From Legionella sainthelensi (GTDB taxonomy: Bacteria > Pseudomonadota > Gammaproteobacteria > Legionellales > Legionellaceae): 64,000 bases of DNA. The notes under the pieces are model-generated. The model worked only from the letters and a program-made list of their open reading frames with translations, was not told where the DNA came from and ran no database searches. This document shows positions 30,055 through 39,814 of the stretch, in pieces; the stretch's first letter is position 1, and each line of letters begins with the position of its first letter. The stretch covers positions 1,871,501-1,935,500 of the forward strand of contig NZ_LR134388.1 of the NCBI RefSeq assembly GCF_900637685.1, given 5' to 3'. A program made the translations under genes and the position numbers.

Positions 30055-31542
30055 TTATTCTAATACAATACCAGGTAAAATATGGTCTGGCTTAGTTAAA
30101 TGAGTTTGCTCCATACTTGCTATGGGGTACGAGCAATAATCAGCTGCAAAATAAGCACTAGGGCGATGATTTCCACTTAAACCAACTCCACCAAACGGAA
30201 GACTGCTTGGTGCTCCTGTTGTCGGCCTATTCCAATTAATTAATCCAGCGCGTACTTCTTGATAAAATTGATGATAATGGCGTTCATTATCACCTAATAA
30301 TCCTGCTGCTAGGCCATAACGTGTTTGATTGGCAATCTCTATTGCCTGTTCAAAATGACTGTAGCGATAGATTTGCACTAACGGTGCAAAAATTTCTTCG
30401 TCAGGGGGATTAGGGTAATGAGTCATATCCATAATACCAGGTGAAAGTAAACCAGTATTTTCAGCAAGTAATGACATAGACAATAATGATTTACCTCCTG
30501 ATTCAATAAGCTTTTGTTGCGTTTTTAGGTATTTTATTGCTTGTTTATGGCCAATTAGGGAACCCATGAAGGGCTCTGGATGTTGATCAAAAGGTCCTAT
30601 GTTGACGGCACTACATGTTTTAATAAAATAGTTTAAAAACTCATCACCTTGAATTGAATCAGGTATGATGACTCGACGTGCACAAGTACAGCGTTGACCG
30701 GAAGTAATCAAAGTAGAGAGTACAGTATGATAAACCGCAGCAGTCAAATCATTGACTTTATCAATCACTAAAGGATTATTTCCTCCCATCTCAAGTGCTA
30801 AAATGACTTCAGGCTTATTGCTAAATTGTTGATGTATCCGTAAACCAGTTTGATAACTCCCCGTGAAATAAACTCCCTGAATGTCTTGGGATAACAATGC
30901 ATTTCCACAAGTTGCATCCCCTTGCAAACAGTTAATTACCCCAGGAGGTAGCCCGCTATCATGCCAGCATTGCATGATAAATTCAGCTACAGCAGGTGTG
31001 AGTTCACTTGGTTTATAAAGAATGGTATTGCCCGCAAGCAGAGCAGGAACTATATGTCCATTGCTGAGATGGGCAGGGAAATTAAACGCGCCTAAAACTA
31101 CTACTACACCATGAGGTTTAAAACGAAGACGAGCGGTTGCTTCGGAAGTTTGGCTTGTTTTTTGTCCCGTTCTTTCATGATAGGCTTGAATTGATAAATT
31201 AATTTTTCCTATGACCGCAGAAACTTCAGTTTGAGCCTCCCATATTGGTTTCCCTGTTTCCAAAGCAATTAAGTAAGCTAATTGATCGCGCTTGTTTTCA
31301 ACTTGCTGCGCAAATTTTTGGGTATGATTTGCTCTTTGCTCAACACTAAGAGTTGACCAGGAGCGTAACGCTTGGTGTGCTGCATGACAAGCTACAGAAA
31401 TTTCTTGCTCAGTAGCCGCCATTCCTTGCCAAAACAAAGTTCCATAACTTGGATTGATAGAGTCCAAAGTAGTTGCATTACCTCTTATCCATTGTCCATT
31501 GATGTATTGACCTTTGCCTTGCATCATTGGTGTTTTAGACAT
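30055..31542 (-). CDS. astD: Succinylglutamate-semialdehyde dehydrogenase
   Basis: AstD oxidises N-succinylglutamate semialdehyde to succinylglutamate with NAD. In 495 residues (E. coli 492) it shows [12 protein letters not shown] for cofactor binding, Phe-Thr-Gly-Ser, Leu-Glu-Met-Gly-Gly-Asn with the general-base Glu, and the nucleophile in [10 protein letters not shown]. I chose ATG 31542, 1 bp after the astA stop, because GAGGAA lies just upstream; the longer frame from 31560 overlaps astA. Confidence 0.96.
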   Translation of the reverse strand: MSKTPMMQGKGQYINGQWIRGNATTLDSINPSYGTLFWQGMAATEQEISVACHAAHQALRSWSTLSVEQRANHTQKFAQQVENKRDQLAYLIALETGKPIWEAQTEVSAVIGKINLSIQAYHERTGQKTSQTSEATARLRFKPHGVVVVLGAFNFPAHLSNGHIVPALLAGNTILYKPSELTPAVAEFIMQCWHDSGLPPGVINCLQGDATCGNALLSQDIQGVYFTGSYQTGLRIHQQFSNKPEVILALEMGGNNPLVIDKVNDLTAAVYHTVLSTLITSGQRCTCARRVIIPDSIQGDEFLNYFIKTCSAVNIGPFDQHPEPFMGSLIGHKQAIKYLKTQQKLIESGGKSLLSMSLLAENTGLLSPGIMDMTHYPNPPDEEIFAPLVQIYRYSHFEQAIEIANQTRYGLAAGLLGDNERHYHQFYQEVRAGLINWNRPTTGAPSSLPFGGVGLSGNHRPSAYFAADYCSYPIASMEQTHLTKPDHILPGIVLE

Positions 31543-31543
31543 C

Positions 31544-32575
31544 CTATTCCTCATGATCAAATTGTAAGGGAGCTATGCGTAACTGATTTCCACAGGTTAC
31601 TTTTAATAATTCAGCAGTTTTTTTACTAATAATACACGTATTATTTTCGTTATTAACCAGAGCACTATTAACTGTTGCTCGAAAATCTAATTGGGTATTA
31701 GACAATAAATAATCAGCACTGCTCACTTCATCGCTAATATTCTTAATCGTTACGATGCGACTTAACTCTATAGTTTTTATTTCCGAGATCGGTACTTCAA
31801 GAGTAGGGCCGCCATCAAAAATATCAATGTATTTGTTATATCTAAAACCTTCTTTTAACAGGATATTCATGGCTGCTGCAGTAGACGGATGAGGTTGGCC
31901 AATGACTGATTGAGCTTCTGGTGAGAGCAATTTAACGTATATAGGATTTCGTGGCATCAAATCCGCTATGAATTGTTTATCTGTTGCTATGGTGAGACGA
32001 TCTGCTTCAGCATAAGTCATATGGAAAAAGTGCCGCCCTACGTTTTCCCAAAAAGGGGAGATACCATTTTTATCAGAAATGCCGCGCATGTCAGCAATTA
32101 CGGTAGAGGCAAAGCGCCTAGTATGCTGAGCCATAAATAGAAAACGAGCTTTAGAAAGTAATAACCCGTAATGCTTTTTTCTGTACTGTGGCTCTAAAAA
32201 TAAAGTACAAATTTCGCTTCTTCCTTGATTATCATTCACTAAACTCAAAACCTCGTAATCACTTCTAATATTTAATGAGCGACTGACACGTGTACGTTTG
32301 GAGATTTTATAGGAGTAAAAAGGTGTATCATGTCCTGTACGCGATTCAATACCGGAAACACCAACTATTTCTGCGTTTTCATTTTCCAATACAAATAAAT
32401 AATATTCATTATCTGGTTCTTGGATCTCTTTTTTGAAAGAGTCAGTAGCCCAACGCAAACGTCTTTTTAAAATTTCTTTTTCTTTAGAAAGTGTAGTGAT
32501 TCCAACTCCACTATCTTCAGCCAAATGATGAATTGCATCTAAATCATTATCACAAGCGCTTCGAAATAGTATCAT
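31544..32575 (-). CDS. astA: Arginine N-succinyltransferase
   Basis: AstA transfers succinate from succinyl-CoA to arginine, first step of the pathway. The 343 residues (E. coli 344) start with [11 protein letters not shown]. Family features include [15 protein letters not shown], a Met-Arg-Gly segment and the Phe-Asp-Gly-Gly-Pro-Thr-Leu-Glu C-terminal motif. It overlaps the M20 hydrolase by 4 bp and leads directly into astD. Confidence 0.96.
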   Translation of the reverse strand: MILFRSACDNDLDAIHHLAEDSGVGITTLSKEKEILKRRLRWATDSFKKEIQEPDNEYYLFVLENENAEIVGVSGIESRTGHDTPFYSYKISKRTRVSRSLNIRSDYEVLSLVNDNQGRSEICTLFLEPQYRKKHYGLLLSKARFLFMAQHTRRFASTVIADMRGISDKNGISPFWENVGRHFFHMTYAEADRLTIATDKQFIADLMPRNPIYVKLLSPEAQSVIGQPHPSTAAAMNILLKEGFRYNKYIDIFDGGPTLEVPISEIKTIELSRIVTIKNISDEVSSADYLLSNTQLDFRATVNSALVNNENNTCIISKKTAELLKVTCGNQLRIAPLQFDHEE

Positions 32576-33795
32576 TTTGTTAGATCCTCCAAACCACCTT
32601 GAGCTAAATCCAGTAAAAGTAGCGCACTCAATGCACTACGTTCTGGTAAGCTGTCTAATAATATGTATTCTTCTTCACTATGAATCTTACCTCCTCTAAC
32701 TCCAAGTGAGTCTAAAACGGGGATTCCGTGTTTTGCTAGATTGTTGCCATCACAACAGCCACCACTATCTTTCCAATCTAGAGAAATACCTAGTTCTTTT
32801 CCTATATGTTGCACGCGATGAAATAAGCGTTCTGTACCCGAATTTATACGTTTTACTGGTCTACCAAAAGCACCGTGGAGACCTAAAGAGTAGTCCGGAC
32901 GTTTGAGTTGATGAATGATTTTATCTAACTCAGTTCGTACCCAAAATTCATCTTCAGGTAAATTAATGCGGATATCAAATTGGGCCACAGCTTTATCAGG
33001 CACAACATTAAGAGCTTGGCCTCCCGCAATTTTACCGATATTAATGGTTACTCCATCGCGTGTGCCATTAAGTGCATTAATGGCACATAACGCTTCGGCT
33101 AAATAACAAATTGCATTACGTCCTGCTGAAAAATCACGGCCTGCATGTGCTGATTTTCCTGAGGCAATGAGAGTTAACTTACCGCTTCCTTTGCGATTTT
33201 TAGCCAAAGTGCCGTGTTCAGTCATTGCTGGCTCATAAACTAATGCGGTCTGATAGTGTGTCGCTAATTTATCAAAAAATGCACTTGACGCGGGAGATCC
33301 AATCTCTTCATCCGCATTGATCACCACATCCCATCCTAGCTTTATTGCACTCTCATCTTGCTCAAAAGCCGATAGGGCATGCAACATAACAATAAGTCCT
33401 CCTTTCATGTCGGTTACACCAGGTCCATTAATGCAATTATCATTTATATAAGTTAATTTCTGGAATGAGCTTTCTGGAGAATAAACCGTATCCATATGTC
33501 CACTGAGTAATACCCGCCTTTTTAAGTGAGGTCTTTTTCTTATAAATAATGCATCACCGCTAATTTGTACTTGTGTATCACCTGACATGTCAATAACAGG
33601 GATGGGGGAAAACTTTTGTATTTGGAGTATGTCTGCGATTGGTTTATATGCAGCATGTAATGCATCCATCATTTGTGCCAATCCCGGTAAATTGGATGTG
33701 CTCGAATTGATCTCACAAAACTGATGGAGTTGTTCTACCATTGTTTCTTGGCTATTTGTTATTCTTTCTATGAGCTTTTTATAGGTGCTTTTCAT
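32572..33795 (-). CDS. M20-family metallohydrolase at the head of the ast operon
   Basis: A 407-residue zinc hydrolase like carboxypeptidase G2/ArgE. Zinc-ligand motifs are visible: Ser-Gly-His-Met-Asp-Thr-Val, Gly-Pro-Gly-Val-Thr-Asp-Met-Lys-Gly-Gly, and the catalytic Glu pair in Asn-Ala-Asp-Glu-Glu-Ile-Gly-Ser. Late His in Lys-Ile-His-Ser-Glu-Glu-Glu is the last ligand. It overlaps astA (ATGA), so it probably serves the same pathway, perhaps taking the place of AstE, which normally removes succinate from succinylglutamate. That role is inference. I chose ATG 33795; an upstream GTG at 33825 also lies in frame. Confidence 0.8.
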   Translation of the reverse strand: MKSTYKKLIERITNSQETMVEQLHQFCEINSSTSNLPGLAQMMDALHAAYKPIADILQIQKFSPIPVIDMSGDTQVQISGDALFIRKRPHLKRRVLLSGHMDTVYSPESSFQKLTYINDNCINGPGVTDMKGGLIVMLHALSAFEQDESAIKLGWDVVINADEEIGSPASSAFFDKLATHYQTALVYEPAMTEHGTLAKNRKGSGKLTLIASGKSAHAGRDFSAGRNAICYLAEALCAINALNGTRDGVTINIGKIAGGQALNVVPDKAVAQFDIRINLPEDEFWVRTELDKIIHQLKRPDYSLGLHGAFGRPVKRINSGTERLFHRVQHIGKELGISLDWKDSGGCCDGNNLAKHGIPVLDSLGVRGGKIHSEEEYILLDSLPERSALSALLLLDLAQGGLEDLTK

Positions 33796-34126
33796 GGCTA
33801 TAAGATTTAAAACTAAAGAATACACAATAACTTAAATTAATCTGGTTCACAATCTGTTTGGTTCTTTGCAAGAGAGTAACTCGTGATTGTATCCATTGCC
33901 TGTCATGGATCTACGATACAAGGGAATTGCGCTAATAAATGGAGTAAGTGCAACGCATTGTCTGTCTTATATCAGGTCTAAACGCCTAGCGTAGAGCCTT
34001 AGCGACGGGGCTTTTGCCCCTCTTCAGGTCGAATGGTTCTAAGGAGCGACAGAGGCTTTAGTATTTCAATGAGATATAAAGCGCAACACATAGGTATGGA
34101 AACTAATTGTTATTAAACCCTCAATT
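33796..34126. other. Intergenic region carrying a dispersed repeat
   Basis: No gene is supported. It contains repeat copy A (33989-34052) and, inside it, a short GGGGC-TTTT-GCCCC hairpin (34007-34020). Confidence 0.5.
33989..34052 (+). repeat. Dispersed intergenic repeat, copy A
   Basis: This 64-bp segment aligns without gaps to 54307-54370. The 3' half is the better part (about 25 of 32 identical by eye, with GTTCTAAG shared exactly); differences are mostly transitions. Not part of any coding frame. Confidence 0.6.
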
Positions 34127-35488
34127 TTATAGCGATTGAGTTAATTTTCTTCCTCCATTAGGTTCTATATTTTCGCTGATTTCTTGTTCCTTCTGGTCAA
34201 TTTTAGGCACGCTACTTGGCCATAGGGGTTTAGCCATAAATCCAAAAACACTGAGTAACCCGCCAGTTTTTGCCGGCTCTTGATTTTGAGTTGGAGCTTG
34301 TATAATTTGAGGGGTTGGCTCTGGATTGATACTTGAGTCTACACTTTGATCAAGAAGTTCCAGGCGACAAATTAGTCTTTCCTGGAGGTCTAATAATATT
34401 TTATATCGCTCATTACTCTCTTTTAATTCAGACTTTACTTCCGAAAGTTCTTTTTCAGCATTACTCATTCGTTCTGTAATTTCATCAAAACTATTTGTTT
34501 GCTCTGATAAAAACTTATCAAGCTTTTCTTGAAAGACTTGGCGTTGCTTGGTGTCATTAATTCCTGTATTGGTCAAAAATTTGACGGTTGTCTCTAAAGT
34601 CGAGGCGATTTTTTTTGCTTTTTCTACTTCGGTCCCCATAGATTTTCTAACTTCTGATAATTCAGAAGCTTTTTGAGACAGTTGTTCCAAGCTTTTTTCA
34701 TGCCATCCTTTAACTCTAGCTAGCTCTAATTGATTTGCTTCGAAGAGTTTGCTGTTTTTTTCTAAATCTTGCTTCAATGTTATTGCGATATTTTCAAGAT
34801 CCGTTTTTTGTTTTCGTAACAACGCTTCAGTCTTTTGAAAGCATTCGACCTGCATACTCAAGGTTTCAACTTCATCATTTAAGTGAGTAATTTCTTTGGC
34901 AAGCCTGTCATTTTCAGTTTTAAATCGCTCAACTTCAATCGCTAGTTTTTTGCGAATCGAGTCTAATGCGCCAATAGTTAATTCAAGCACTTCGGCTACA
35001 CCAAAAATTCCTTCTTTTAATTTTTGCGCAATGCTTTTGCTGTGATAATGATGATCATCAAGAATAATACCACTGGTTGTATAGGCTAGGGCACTTATAC
35101 CGCTAATCGTTACCAAAAAACCAATGTGTGCAGCAGCCCCTACGAGAAATGTGGGGCCAGATATAGCAACACCACCTAAAATTCTTTGCCATAAGGGGAT
35201 CTCGCCCCAAAATTTTGCGGCACGGGAAATAAGGCTGGGATTATCTTGCAAACTATCTACAATGGCGCCTAGGCTTTTTTTAACCTGGGTCAAATGTTCT
35301 TGCGTTAGAGCAATACTTTGCAAGCTATCTATGTCTGATGTAGGGCTATTTGGATCTAATAATAATTGTTTGGCTGCATCTGAAAAATTCATTTGCTCTA
35401 ATGTCTTTTCAACAAGGACTCTATTTTTATCAGACGGATTTGATTCCTTTTTTAAATTTTCTTCAAGTTCTAGTTCATTACTAGCCAT
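34127..35488 (-). CDS. Coiled-coil membrane protein, candidate Dot/Icm effector
   Basis: A 453-residue protein of unknown family. An acidic N-terminal region is followed by a hydrophobic hairpin at about residues 100-145 (Ile-Leu-Gly-Gly-Val-Ala-Ile-Ser-Gly-Pro ... Ile-Ser-Gly-Ile-Ser-Ala-Leu). Residues about 165-380 form long coiled coils with heptads of Leu/Ile among Glu/Lys. The C-terminus is proline-rich and ends with a Lys-Glu-Gln-Glu-Ile-Ser-Glu-Asn-Ile-Glu patch. The layout resembles Legionella coiled-coil effectors that mimic tethers. ATG 35488 is preceded by AGGGAG. No signal peptide. Confidence 0.55.
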   Translation of the reverse strand: MASNELELEENLKKESNPSDKNRVLVEKTLEQMNFSDAAKQLLLDPNSPTSDIDSLQSIALTQEHLTQVKKSLGAIVDSLQDNPSLISRAAKFWGEIPLWQRILGGVAISGPTFLVGAAAHIGFLVTISGISALAYTTSGIILDDHHYHSKSIAQKLKEGIFGVAEVLELTIGALDSIRKKLAIEVERFKTENDRLAKEITHLNDEVETLSMQVECFQKTEALLRKQKTDLENIAITLKQDLEKNSKLFEANQLELARVKGWHEKSLEQLSQKASELSEVRKSMGTEVEKAKKIASTLETTVKFLTNTGINDTKQRQVFQEKLDKFLSEQTNSFDEITERMSNAEKELSEVKSELKESNERYKILLDLQERLICRLELLDQSVDSSINPEPTPQIIQAPTQNQEPAKTGGLLSVFGFMAKPLWPSSVPKIDQKEQEISENIEPNGGRKLTQSL

Positions 35489-35629
35489 GCCCACCACTCC
35501 CTGTGTTTAATAATCTCCCTGTAGATTCTATTTTTAACCACAAAGAATGAATAAGCAAGTAAAAAATTTGTTTTTTTGGAATTATTTAATACAATACCTG
35601 GAGGCTAATTTTCAGCATCTAGGCTGAAG

Positions 35630-37519
35630 TTATACAATATTAAAGTTATGAGCTTCAATTAAGGAAAACTGGTGCATTTCATCACTTAATTTTGTTCGGT
35701 CTGATGCAAAAAAGCCAGTATTTGCTGTAGCCAGTCCATGATCAATCATTTTTTGCGAATATCCTAAAGAAGGAAGGTAAAAAATTGCACCGAGTAATAA
35801 CTCCATGAGACCACCAAGCACATATAAAGCAGGATGGTTAATCTTGAGCTCATTTGCTAAGTTTTGGTAATTTTTTATTGATTTTTTTGTGGATAAATGC
35901 ATTAACTCCGAGGTTCGCGAGACTACTTCGAGTAAGAGACGTTTGCCACTAACTTTTTGTTCATTTAACTTAAGGGTTGTGGACAACAATTGCAAGCCCA
36001 GTCTTTTGGAGTTTTCACTTTTTTCATCTTCTGGTAGTTGCTTCAATTGTTTCATAGTCTGTTCGAGCCTGATTTTAAGTAGTTCTTCAGCCTGACTATG
36101 GGGACAATTCATATCACGCCAGTAAATCAGCCACGATTTTTCAGGATGAGCAAGTAGCTTGACGTAGTTTGCATTAACATACACGTTTAATGCATTCCAA
36201 ATAATTTTCCTATGAAAGTTCATTCCTCGCCCTTTGATGCTAGCAGCTGCAGCATCTATAGAACGTTCAAACTCTTTTCGAGTTATAGGTGTATTTAATT
36301 CAAAAGATCGAATCAAATTATAATAGGATGACGAGAGGGCTCCTCTGTCTATAGCGTCTTTACATGAAAAATTGAAACTATTAGGTTGAATTGTCCCAAT
36401 AATATAATTTGTTAGTTCGTATTTGATAAAATGCAACCAAATAGCTTGTTTCTGTGCAGTAGATATAAAATGATTTTTTTCCAGGCCTTGAGCTTTAAAA
36501 CTTTTTTTAAGTAACCGTGTTAGGATGAGCTCTTCATTTTTAACGGTACCAAACAATTTTTTTCGTGCTTCACGACTTATTTTAAAATCGGAAATACCGC
36601 TTTTATGGTGCTTTCCTTTTGCTACATCAAGAAACTCATTAAAAACAGAAAGAATGGGTAGCCGATCATTATTTATCTTATAATGGTTTGAGTCCATTAA
36701 ACCTTCATGGGCAGGGAGAGTAATCACCAAAACTTTATAACTTGGATTTTTTTCAAGTTTATGAAGTTCAAGAGTAAACTGTCTTTCTTTAGAGCCTGCT
36801 ATATTCAGATCGCTTCGATCTAGCCCAAGATTATTAAAATAGATATGGCATATTGGTTGCGCCGAACTGCTTTTTTCAGCATTGATCTGTAACCAACGTT
36901 TAAAAAGAGGACTAACTCTAGTTTTGCCATTATGACGTTGAGCTTGGGTGCTAAAACGATACTCGATGGGATCTAAACCATTTTTATAAGAGTAATTTTT
37001 AATTGTCGGTAGATTCGTTTCATACTGAGGTTTAAAATCTTTCGAAAATAAGGAGTACAAACGGCTAAAGACGCTACCAACATTATTTGGTGTTCGCTGA
37101 TTAATCGGATTATATGTATCTTTTATTTTTTGTTTAATTTTATTCGCTGTGGGTTTTTGAGGACGAGTTTTTGCACCTATGTCATTTATCCATTCAGAAG
37201 GTTTTTCAAGAATATGATTGTCATTATGATAGACGGCTTGAACTAAATCATCCAGAATTTTTATCTTGTTAATTGAGTTATTGCTGATGAACTCTTCTAA
37301 TGAAGCGATACATGAGGAATATAAATCACCGTAAGGATAGTTGTCATTATATTCTTGCATCATTAGTGATTGTACTTTGGTAAAAACAGGCAATAGAGTA
37401 TTAATTTTTTTATTTAAGAGTGGTTTTAATTGAAGAAAATAGGCGTAACAGTTACGATTATGGATGGCATCACTAGTGAAGGTGCTTCGTGGTTTTGCTG
37501 TAGTACTCATGACTTCCAT
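35630..37519 (-). CDS. CX5R phosphatase, possible phosphoinositide phosphatase effector
   Basis: A 629-residue soluble protein. The segment Asn-Phe-Ser-Cys386-Lys-Asp-Ala-Ile-Asp-Arg392-Gly has the CX5R P-loop of cysteine phosphatases and, with Lys after Cys and Asp before Arg, resembles phosphoinositide phosphatases (Cys-Lys-x-x-x-Asp-Arg). Legionella SidF and SidP are effectors of this chemistry. A hydrophobic patch near residues 585-605 could bind membrane. Two in-frame ATGs (37519, 37510) are possible and neither has a clear ribosome binding site. No signal peptide. Fold and substrate need confirmation. Confidence 0.6.
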   Translation of the reverse strand: MEVMSTTAKPRSTFTSDAIHNRNCYAYFLQLKPLLNKKINTLLPVFTKVQSLMMQEYNDNYPYGDLYSSCIASLEEFISNNSINKIKILDDLVQAVYHNDNHILEKPSEWINDIGAKTRPQKPTANKIKQKIKDTYNPINQRTPNNVGSVFSRLYSLFSKDFKPQYETNLPTIKNYSYKNGLDPIEYRFSTQAQRHNGKTRVSPLFKRWLQINAEKSSSAQPICHIYFNNLGLDRSDLNIAGSKERQFTLELHKLEKNPSYKVLVITLPAHEGLMDSNHYKINNDRLPILSVFNEFLDVAKGKHHKSGISDFKISREARKKLFGTVKNEELILTRLLKKSFKAQGLEKNHFISTAQKQAIWLHFIKYELTNYIIGTIQPNSFNFSCKDAIDRGALSSSYYNLIRSFELNTPITRKEFERSIDAAAASIKGRGMNFHRKIIWNALNVYVNANYVKLLAHPEKSWLIYWRDMNCPHSQAEELLKIRLEQTMKQLKQLPEDEKSENSKRLGLQLLSTTLKLNEQKVSGKRLLLEVVSRTSELMHLSTKKSIKNYQNLANELKINHPALYVLGGLMELLLGAIFYLPSLGYSQKMIDHGLATANTGFFASDRTKLSDEMHQFSLIEAHNFNIV

Positions 37520-37564
37520 AAAGAGTGTTTAACCAATCATCATTGTAATTAAAAAGGGGGCATT

Positions 37565-38320
37565 ATGGAAGTGATTTTTGATTCCTCGCTACTGGATAAT
37601 AAAGTGAAAAATCAATTTTTTTTACATCATTGTCATTCTGAATGGAAGGGGATTCTAAATAATGCTTTAGAAAGCATGGATCAAGACTATTTACACCAGC
37701 TTATGACTACCGAAAATTGGTTGCCAGGAAAAGAGCGATTATTAACAGCATTCAGTTTACCGCTTACAAAAACTCAATATATCTTACTTGGTGAGTCGCC
37801 TTATCCACGTAAGGAATCGGCGAATGGATATGCATTTTGGGATAATTCGGTAGGTAGTTTATGGAGTTTAAATGGTCTGAGTAAAACGGTTAATAGAGCA
37901 ACTTCTTTACGTAATATAATCAAAATGTTATTAAAAGCTCGTGGCGATCTCAAAGAGGATACTTCACAAGCACGTATTGCTCTTATTAACAAAGATTCAT
38001 TGGTGCAAACAGCAAATGAATTGTTTGAAAAAATGCTGCAAAAAGGTATTTTATTACTCAACGCCTGCTTAGTTTATAGTGAAGGGAAGGTTCCATACCA
38101 TGCACGTAAATGGATGCCTTTTATACAAAGTGTTTTTACTCAGCTAGCCCTAATTAAACCGGATATCCAATTGATTTTGTTAGGTAAAATTGCAAAAACT
38201 GCCGCTCTTGATAAATTACCTGTAGGTCTTATTGCTGAACACCCCTATAATGTCAGTTTCATTACGAATCCTCAAGTGATTCATTTTTTTAAATCTTTGG
38301 ACTTATTACACCATGAGTAA
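37565..38320 (+). CDS. Uracil-DNA glycosylase-fold protein with altered active site
   Basis: A 251-residue protein resembling family-1 uracil-DNA glycosylase. The water-activating loop reads Gly76-Glu77-Ser78-Pro79-Tyr80 followed by Asn-Gly-Tyr-Ala-Phe, whereas E. coli Ung has Gly-Gln-Asp-Pro-Tyr and His-Gly-Leu-Ala-Phe. The DNA-intercalation loop His226-Pro-Tyr-Asn-Val-Ser stands for His-Pro-Ser-Pro-Leu-Ser. The middle Leu-Leu-Leu-Asn-Ala-Cys-Leu matches Leu-Leu-Leu-Asn-Thr-x-Leu. So the fold is likely but catalytic Asp is Ser. It overlaps ubiG by 8 bp. GGGGG precedes the ATG. Confidence 0.7.
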   Translation: MEVIFDSSLLDNKVKNQFFLHHCHSEWKGILNNALESMDQDYLHQLMTTENWLPGKERLLTAFSLPLTKTQYILLGESPYPRKESANGYAFWDNSVGSLWSLNGLSKTVNRATSLRNIIKMLLKARGDLKEDTSQARIALINKDSLVQTANELFEKMLQKGILLLNACLVYSEGKVPYHARKWMPFIQSVFTQLALIKPDIQLILLGKIAKTAALDKLPVGLIAEHPYNVSFITNPQVIHFFKSLDLLHHE

Positions 38321-39008
38321 TACGGAAACAACTGTGAATCCCGAAGAAATTAATAAGTTTGCCCAACATGCTAAGTTATGGTGGGATACTGAAGGCCCTT
38401 TGAGAACATTACACGATATTAATGGAATACGTCTTGATTTTATACAGCAACATATTCCATTATTGGATTTAAATGTTTTAGATGTAGGGTGTGGTGGTGG
38501 TATTCTTTGCGAAACTATGGCGAATTCAGGAGCGAAAGTTACTGGTATAGATGCTGAAATTGATACAATACTGGTTGCGCAAGAGCATGCAAAAACAAAC
38601 CATCTAAACATTGATTATTTTTGTACTTCTGTTGAAGCATATAACGATCAGCGCTTTGATGTAATAACTTGTATGGAAATGCTGGAGCATGTACAGAATC
38701 CTGAGCTGGTTTTGCAACATTGCAGACGGCTGCTTAAACCAAAGGGTTTTTTATTTCTATCCACGATTAGTAGAACAGTCAAAGCTTATGTTAGTGCAAT
38801 TATCGCTGCGGAATATTTATTAAATTTATTACCCAAACAGACACATGATTATGGAAAGTTTATAAAACCCAGCGAATTACTTGCAATAGCTCGTTCGTTT
38901 GGATTTAAATTAATTGATATGAAAGGAATGGATTATAACCCTTTTTTAAGAAAAGCTTCCCTGGGAACTGATTTGAAAGTGAATTATTTATTAGCGTTAC
39001 AAGGATGA
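38313..39008 (+). CDS. ubiG: Ubiquinone biosynthesis O-methyltransferase
   Basis: UbiG makes both O-methylations in ubiquinone synthesis, using SAM. The N-terminus Glu-Ile-Asn-Lys-Phe, then Trp-Trp-Asp-Thr-Glu-Gly-Pro-Leu-Arg-Thr-Leu-His, is typical. SAM motif I is Leu-Asp-Val-Gly-Cys-Gly-Gly-Gly at 56-63, followed by Val-Thr-Gly-Ile-Asp. Later segments Cys-Met-Glu-Met-Leu-Glu-His-Val and Lys-Phe-Ile-Lys-Pro-Ser-Glu also match. Length is 231 (E. coli 240). Confidence 0.95.
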   Translation: MSNTETTVNPEEINKFAQHAKLWWDTEGPLRTLHDINGIRLDFIQQHIPLLDLNVLDVGCGGGILCETMANSGAKVTGIDAEIDTILVAQEHAKTNHLNIDYFCTSVEAYNDQRFDVITCMEMLEHVQNPELVLQHCRRLLKPKGFLFLSTISRTVKAYVSAIIAAEYLLNLLPKQTHDYGKFIKPSELLAIARSFGFKLIDMKGMDYNPFLRKASLGTDLKVNYLLALQG

Positions 39009-39040
39009 GGCCTCGTGCAAATTCCGCAATAATTTGGTTA

Positions 39041-39487
39041 TCAATAATAACGTAAGATCATTGAGAGGCTTTGAACAACAAAAGGGGAGGAAGAGCCTTT
39101 AACGATATTTCCTGGAATGACTTGCAGTGATAAATCAATATTAAGTGATAGCTCTGGGATATTAAACGATTGAATGACTTGCCAACAAGGAGTTAATTCA
39201 CAATTATCGCTTTTTATTATTTGGGGCGTGGTTAATATCTTTGGATGTAAAGTTAGCATTTTTTCATTTATTTCAACGCGTTTATCAAGTAAAAATTGAT
39301 GCATTGGGCCCCATGCATAGGGAAGATAGTTTTTCTGTACAGTGCTGATCTCCTCGGGAGTGTCTTTATAACTTGCAGAAAGTGTTTCTATTAGTAAATT
39401 TTGTGTCCAATTTCCAATGGTTGATTGATCAGTAGCATAAGCATAAGAGAAAGTCCAAATGAGAAAAATAGCCAGTTTGATACACAT
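39041..39487 (-). CDS. Small exported protein, possibly IcmL/DotI-like
   Basis: A 148-residue protein with a signal peptide ending near Ala-Tyr-Ala-Thr (16-19). The mature part has Trp-Thr-Gln-Asn-Leu-Leu-Ile-Glu-Thr-Leu, an aromatic Tyr-Leu-Pro-Tyr-Ala-Trp-Gly-Pro-Met-His-Gln-Phe-Leu, a Cys pair (Cys-Glu-Leu-Thr-Pro-Cys) and beta strands. This layout recalls the periplasmic domain of type IVB secretion protein IcmL/DotI, of which Legionella genomes carry extra small relatives, but the match is from memory and weak. It is convergent with ubiG. Confidence 0.45.
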   Translation of the reverse strand: MCIKLAIFLIWTFSYAYATDQSTIGNWTQNLLIETLSASYKDTPEEISTVQKNYLPYAWGPMHQFLLDKRVEINEKMLTLHPKILTTPQIIKSDNCELTPCWQVIQSFNIPELSLNIDLSLQVIPGNIVKGSSSPFVVQSLSMILRYY

Positions 39488-39814
39488 GATTCATCCCTTT
39501 GCTTCATTATCCATTTGTAATAATTTTAGATTAAAAATCAGGTTTGTTGACAATGTTTTTCACTGTGGGATCTAAAAAGACATCCTGTAAAAGTCTTTCA
39601 ATAAATACCTGCATCTTAAATTGTCTCAGCATCTATCCCGGTTATCAATAGCGGTGTTTATTTCATGTAAACACCGCAGCTCAAAATAGAATGAGTATAC
39701 AAGGGGCTGTCGACATTTGCTCCCCGAGCGTGACATTGCACTGCCCTGAAGTTAATGAAAATACGCGTCAGATTGTAGGTTGGGTCTCGACCCAACCTAC
39801 TTTCTTCCTTAACT
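39488..39814. other. Intergenic region with a strong palindrome
   Basis: No gene is supported in these 327 bp; open frames across it on both strands lack start sites and family resemblance. The notable structure is the palindrome at 39775-39800. Confidence 0.5.
39775..39800. repeat. Palindrome GTAGGTTGGG/CCCAACCTAC, REP-like
   Basis: A perfect 10-bp stem with a 6-nt loop (TCTCGA), 15 bp after the end of the ProQ-like gene. On the plus strand TTTCTTCCTT follows. Its GGTTGGG core recurs in the hairpin behind putA (45034-45053). Confidence 0.75.

Noticed and set aside
38313..39008. The missing biotin methyltransferase BioC
   Set aside because: The N-terminal and C-terminal signatures are those of UbiG, and it is far from the bio operon.
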